Of a stretch of DNA of 64,000 bases, positions 59,012-64,000 are shown piece after piece; within the stretch, counting starts at the first letter, position 1; each line of letters opens with the position of its first letter. Below the pieces are notes generated by a model that did not search any database, was not told where the DNA came from, and was given only the letters and a program-made list of their open reading frames with translations. The position numbers and the translations under genes were made by a program. The DNA comes from Cylindrobasidium torrendii FP15055 ss-10 (Eukaryota; Basidiomycota; Agaricomycetes; Agaricales; Physalacriaceae), in assembly GCA_000934385.1 (NCBI GenBank), contig KN880443.1, positions 125,365 through 189,364 on the forward strand, given 5' to 3'.

Positions 59012-61065
59012 GATGTTGTTGGTGTCCAGCCAAGCGGCAATCCCGATATGCCGCCATCACGCGGCAACGTGACTTTTACCTTTCCCACACGGTCAATGTC
59101 ATCGCGAATTTGGAATAGTGCACTACTGTATATTCATGATCAATATTCAGCACTCATGAGCTCACGTTCCATTTTCAAGCGCCAAACTGCGCGTCGCTCG
59201 AGGCATTATCACTTGCAAGGAAGCAGATCATTGACACACACAGCAGCAGTCAACCGTCGGGACTCGGGCATGAGACATCTTGCTAAAACCCACTGGCAGT
59301 GAACCTTTGTGAGGCAGAACTTTAGCACAATATGTAGTATCCTATGCTCCCGTGCTTTATACGCATTACCAAATTCATGGCGTACTCAGGCTACTATGCG
59401 ACCAACTGTGCATGCAGTTGACCGTGACCATGTCCCACACGCAGCCGAGGTGACGAAGGCTCCGACGACACACAAGTTCGATTCCCGAACGGATCAAGAG
59501 AAGTGTTCAAGTGTTCGTATTCTCAAAAACTCAATACTAGAACTCAATACTCAATCCGGCGGCGAAATTCATTGAGAGGTCAATATTTCAATTCAGAGAA
59601 GCATTCATTGTGAAGTCAGATCCGAGATTGCCATACTACGGAGGTCGAGAGTTGTATCAAAGCCATCCTCGACCCAATTACAAGAGATGGGAGCTTGAGC
59701 TACCAAGATGCTCACTTGATAATTGCCAATATTTTCTACACGGTTGTTTGGCGCCCTTGAAGTAGGAAGTCTCGAGGACCAGGGAGTCCCAGGGAGTCCC
59801 AATGCGGCACAAAATCGGCTTCCACGATCGATCATCCAAACATTTTGGCTTTCTACTTCCAAGAAGCCAGCGCTTGGTCCATTACTTTGGAATCAGACGA
59901 GTTGCCCGCGCTTGGTGGTGAAATATCGCAAATTTGCAAAATGAGTGTCCAATGATACCAACCATTCGTCTCAGGTTCGTCTACTTGGCGACGACCCCCC
60001 GAAGTACAGGACAATCCAAGCGGCGCCTCCTCTCCTTCCATCTGCGACTACACCTTCAACTTTGGTTTATACATAGAGGGGTGATGTAATGCGTCGCCGA
60101 CAAGTATCCTAGTACCCTTTTTTGCATACAGGCATCGCCCAACTTCCAAGTGTATGTTTGGGGGCGCATGGAGGTGGAGGATGGATTTGCACCCAGCATT
60201 CTAGCCCACGAAAAGCACCGTCTCAAAGCGCGTTCGCGAACCACAGAACAAATCTCAGTGAGTACATAAGCAGTCCTTATTGCCCAGTGATAAAAGCCTA
60301 GGCGCGTGTTGGATTTGCGGAGGCAAAAAAGCGTGACGACCACACAACGGCTATATGCTTAAACCGTCCATAAAAGCTGCGTATTGGTTTGAGACACCAG
60401 GCGGATCTTTCATGTCGTTATGGATGCGTTCAAACCCTGAGTATACCGACGGGAGTTGACGTGAACGCGCCCATAAACGTCTTCAATTAGCGAACGACTT
60501 GGTACATGTAAGGTAACCCAAATTTTTAGGCGCAGTGATGATCGCTGTATTGAATAGGGCGCGCGTCAATCCGACAATGTTTGCCCCACGCAACAAAGGC
60601 ACGAGCGGCAGCCGGCTCCGTCCGGACTCCGTACCACCCCCAGCCCCAGGATGACTTTGCTCGGTACATGTAGCCGCCCGCCTGCAACGGCCAGGTCGAG
60701 ACTTACGGCCGTTTTCTGGATTAGGGTGGGTTTAGACCTCCGACAGCTTTGTTGTGTGCTCAAACGCGGCATTCATTCGTTGTTTTGCCCCCGCTCTACG
60801 CTGAGTGCCCCGCCTCGCGTGGAATAGTAGTACCCACTAGTCGTCGCGATGCGGCAACTATCCTATTTTGGCCCTTTAAGAATATTGACAGTCATTGGTC
60901 GCGCGAGCAGAAGAGAAAGCAAGGCACCGCAGATTGTTACAATTCCGCTACCTATAAGTACGGCACAGCACATCACAGTTCGCCTCTTGCACCCTCTTTT
61001 TACCTCCTCCTCGGGTGCTCTTTCCATCTCTCTTTCCCTCAGCCCACCCAGCGACTATCACTGCC
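59012..61065. other. 2.05 kb intergenic region without recognisable gene
   Basis: Long gap between divergent PML1 and DUF6534 copy 2. Short open stretches have no family match. A direct repeat, GGGAGTCCCA twice at about 59784-59801, was noted. A tRNA-like B box (GTTCGATTCC, near 59479) has no matching A box or acceptor stem. CTATAAGTA near 60952 could be the TATA region of the next gene. Confidence 0.4.
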
Positions 61066-63066
61066 ATGCCCGCCGTAGGAACGTTAGACAATACGTTCGT
61101 CTCCCTCGCCTCATTGGTGTCCACGTTCGCTGACCCCGACCAGCATCGGGCTGCTGTACGACACGGTGGTGATCAGCGCTGCGTACGTCTTCCCCAGCAT
61201 ATCACTCCCGCGCCCACTAACCTCAACGCAGGCTGTACGGCGGTGAATATTCAAGAGTACACTACCAACATTCGGGAAACTTAACGAGTTGCGTGTAGCG
61301 GGACTCCTTCAGGCTTGGTTCTACTTTCGCAAGTTCAGTGGAAGAGACAACGCATGGATCAAAGGATGTGTTACTGGGGTGCTCGTTTGCGACACGGTTC
61401 AAATGATATTGCTCTCGAGTGCGTCGTCGACCTGAATATACCGCGAGCTTCGGCCTAATCATTAACATTTTCTTCAGAGACGGTCTATGTTTATCTCGTT
61501 ACAAGTGAGCTCCCTCGACGACTTACGTCTGTGCGCAGTGTACTTACACGACGTAGATCATGGCAACGACCTCGCCCTAGGTATGGTCGAAAAGTGCGTC
61601 ACCCCATCGCCCGCTCTTGCACCTGCTGACCGAGGATCTTCCTCATAGGACCCTGCTTATCGAGTTGTACTTCAGCGGGACTATCGCTATCCTCACACAA
61701 GCGTAAGCCACACAGCTGACATTTCATCGCTTTCACCAACACCTCTTATTTAGGTTTTATGCATGGCGAATTTTCGCTCGTAAGTCAATCTATTTGCTAG
61801 TCTTTTGTAAGGAACTTATCGACAACCCTAGTGAGCAAATCGTTCCTCCTCGCAGGCATAGTGGTGCGTCGTTAGCTTGCCTCGAACCTCCCCCCGTTAA
61901 CCCAGCTCGAATCACCAGATGTTACTTTCTGTGACGTCGTATGGTGAGTTATGCCCTATCGTCAATGTTCGTGCCTATTGATCATATCGCTTCACAGCTG
62001 TGTTGTTCGGTATGTTTTTCGCTTGCGCTGCCGTCATATCCTGATTTTGGGTATCAGTCTACACATCCGTCATGTAAGCACCCTTTATTCTCCAGGCTTT
62101 GAATCGAATACTCATGATACCCCAGCATCAATTTCAAGTTGCTCTCGGAGCTCGTTGGCCCTCTTGTGAGTGAGACGATCCATGAATTTCCACTCCGACT
62201 CAGGCATGGTAGCCGACCAAATTGTCGATGGCCACAAACTCGACGACGGCGTTGTGTGGTACGTCTTTCTTCTCACCTTGCAAGTCAGCTGTTGACTTAC
62301 GTCTATTAGATATTGCCATCACTCTCATCATGATTATCTTCCTCGAGCGTTCGAAGACCGGCTTCCGCAAGGCAAGCAGTCACCCTGCAGTTGCGCGCCA
62401 TCCTCTGACGCCCCACGTAAATTCCAGAGTACGGACATGCTCAACCGTCTCATCATCTTCGTGTTCAACACGGGTATGCCCACTACTATATGCGCCATTC
62501 TTTCATTCGCCATGGTGCGTGTCCACTGGTCGGATATTTGCCAGTTCCGTTGACGTTGTGCTAGGTGAAAGGAGAGCCCAATACTTTCCTGTACATTATG
62601 TTCTACCTCATCAGTGAGTTTTTTTTGCCGCCTCGCTGTTTTTCTTGAGCTTAATACCTTTACAGTGGGCCGCTGTAAGTAGCAGACATCCGTCCGCCGC
62701 CGTTAAAGCTAACATCCCACACTAGTTTACACGAACTCCATCCTCGTCACGTTCGTTGGGCCGTTCAACCCTGAGTAGTCTGGCTGTACTGACTGTTTAT
62801 TCCAACAGCTTGAACAGCCGAGACTACATTAGGAACGGGTCAAATAGTGGTACAGAGACACGGACTGGCAACGAGATCTCCCTGCACACCGTTAACGGAA
62901 ATGTACGCTCCGTCGACCTGAGCGCCATATCGCGCACTGACCATAATTGCAGGCGTCTCATCATCCAGGGCCGAACGTCTCCATACGCATTGAGACCGAC
63001 CGCGTTGTTGTAAGCCCGTACTCTTGCTCAGCAGTCCTACGACTAACGCAGATAGACACAGGATGA
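61066..63066 (+). CDS. DUF6534-type seven-transmembrane protein, copy 2
   Basis: Paralogue of the gene at 16696-18661. About 17 short exons: the first five are 61066-61094, 61144-61182, 61232-61242 (11 nt), 61299-61418 and 61478-61504. Joined blocks in order: IGLLYDTVVISAALYGAGLL, QAWFYFRKFSGRDNAWIKG, VLVCDTVQMILLSKTVYVYL, MYLHDVDHGNDLALGMVEK, TLLIELYFSGTIAILTQAFY, AWRIFALSKSFLLAGIV, TSVIINFKLLSELVGPL, then the DUF6534 domain MATNSTTALCDIAITLIMII, FLERSKTGFRK, NRLIIFVFNTGMPTTICAIL, and FLYIMFYLIMGRFYTNSIL. It ends RIETDRVVIDTG. The intron at 62372-62427 begins with GC instead of GT and lies within a codon of the equivalent GT intron in copy 1. Function unknown. Confidence 0.86.
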
Positions 63067-64000
63067 GTCGGACTCGTACGGGAAAGGGGGATATGGGGAC
63101 GCAAAAGCATTGGCTGTCTAAAAACTCTTTACTTGCCACTGGATGGGACCTTGCCAAAATATAGACATCACATATTTCACTTCCGTCGTTACTGGTCATT
63201 ACTTTATGTGTAGGAGGCTTTGCGCTCAGGCTTGATGCTATCGAGCTACCGATTTGGGTTAACTCGTGGTCATCGGCAACGATGAATACATCGGCGCAAT
63301 AAAACAGGATGTTGGATGTTGCGAGGCCAGATCACTGCGTGCAAAAGAGCCTGGCCTTTTTGTATATTCCCTGCTCGGCGCCAACGTCGTGTCCGACGTT
63401 GCGCTGCCGTTGACGCCTAGGTCAATATGTTGGGGTTGATGATAACAGACGATTGTCGTCTCTTGGCGTTTGGCATTCGTTTGGCATTGGCAATACAAGT
63501 CGTATCGAAAGGGGCGGCATTGAGGTCAATGTTCGTTCATCTAAGTATGTTCATCGAGTCGGTAGCACTCGGCCGCCGGGCCCTGGTGCTCACCGCGGAA
63601 CAGGAGAGAACACGTGTATTTCTACCAGGGTATTGTATTGCATTACATTTCATAAAAGTGGTTGTTGCGTTTTACTGCAATGCAACCCGCGAGACAGGCG
63701 AGAAGAAGCCGCAGGACATACAAAGAAGGTTAGTACACACAATGAGGGGGGCGGGAGCTTCTCCAACAGACACACAATTCACCAGGAGCGATCAATCCAT
63801 TGTTCGAGTTGGTCATCTACTGACACCGATTTTGTGATTCCGCATTACCACAAATCAATTATTTTGGTATGCAACACTATACTCAAAGCCGCTCATATAC
63901 GATAATAGCTAGTAGAGCACGATATATGCGCTGGTATAGGCACAGGGAAGATGATAATGAATGACTGAAATAGAGGTATGAACGACAAATACCCTAGAAA
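63067..64000. other. Right-hand edge, no gene supported
   Basis: 934 bp after the DUF6534 copy 2 stop. Overlapping open stretches at 63427-63905 show no start context, splice pattern or family. Probably 3' UTR and intergenic DNA. Confidence 0.4.

Noticed and set aside
59451..59500. tRNA-like B box GTTCGATTCC
   Set aside because: No A box upstream at the right distance and no acceptor stem pairing.
63427..63905. Overlapping open frames at the right edge
   Set aside because: No start context, family or intron signals; frames overlap each other.

Overview
The window is a 64 kb piece of a basidiomycete (most likely Agaricomycete) nuclear genome. Almost every gene is cut by short introns of about 45-60 nt with GT-AG ends, both strands are densely used, and the gene content is fungal: a MEF2-type MADS factor, HUT1, a TMEM16 protein, EFL1, CDC25, BRR2, MON1, PML1, and two members of the basidiomycete-expanded DUF6534 membrane family. 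I saw no bacterial, viral or intact transposon genes. Gene models were built by hand. For most multi-exon genes the proposed exons sum to a whole number of codons and keep the family's conserved blocks joined.

Layout. 1-5.4 kb: MADS-box factor (-, runs off the left edge), HUT1 (+), TMEM16/anoctamin (-). 7-12 kb: a small secreted cysteine-rich protein (+), then the ZNG1 zinc GTPase (-) and a STYX-like pseudophosphatase (+) head to head with only 56 bp between start codons, then an MDR reductase (+). 12.4-16.1 kb: EFL1 (+). 16.7-18.7 kb: DUF6534 protein 1 (-). 18.7-20.8 kb: no gene recognised. 20.8-25.1 kb: CDC25-type Ras GEF (-). 26.9-33.9 kb: BRR2 (+). 34-41 kb: FCP1-like protein (+), WD40 protein (-), second MDR reductase (+). 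40.5-42.9 kb: two divergent secreted proteins sharing a cysteine-rich domain. 43-47 kb: GST (-) and a large membrane protein (+). 47-54 kb: disordered protein (+), MON1 (+), BTB protein (-), SDR-like protein (+). 55-63 kb: unknown serine-rich protein (+), zinc-finger protein (-), PML1/SNIP1 (-), DUF6534 protein 2 (+).

Housekeeping functions are splicing and mRNA retention (BRR2, PML1), 60S maturation (EFL1), vacuolar fusion (MON1), lipid and nucleotide-sugar transport (TMEM16, HUT1), zinc delivery (ZNG1) and Ras/cAMP signalling (CDC25). Lineage-specific genes are interleaved with them: secreted Cys-rich proteins, DUF6534 proteins, and the BTB, WD40 and disordered proteins.

Most noteworthy: (a) a ZNG1 intron with a GA-AG (or AT-AC) boundary just after the P-loop, plus a 10-nt micro-exon in the same gene; (b) an 11-nt micro-exon shared by the two DUF6534 genes; (c) the divergent secreted pair, one member carrying an extra C-terminal module behind two Kex2-type KR sites; (d) a STYX homologue that keeps the Cys of the CX5R motif but has Met for Arg; (e) three CDC25 introns that are all multiples of three with no stop.
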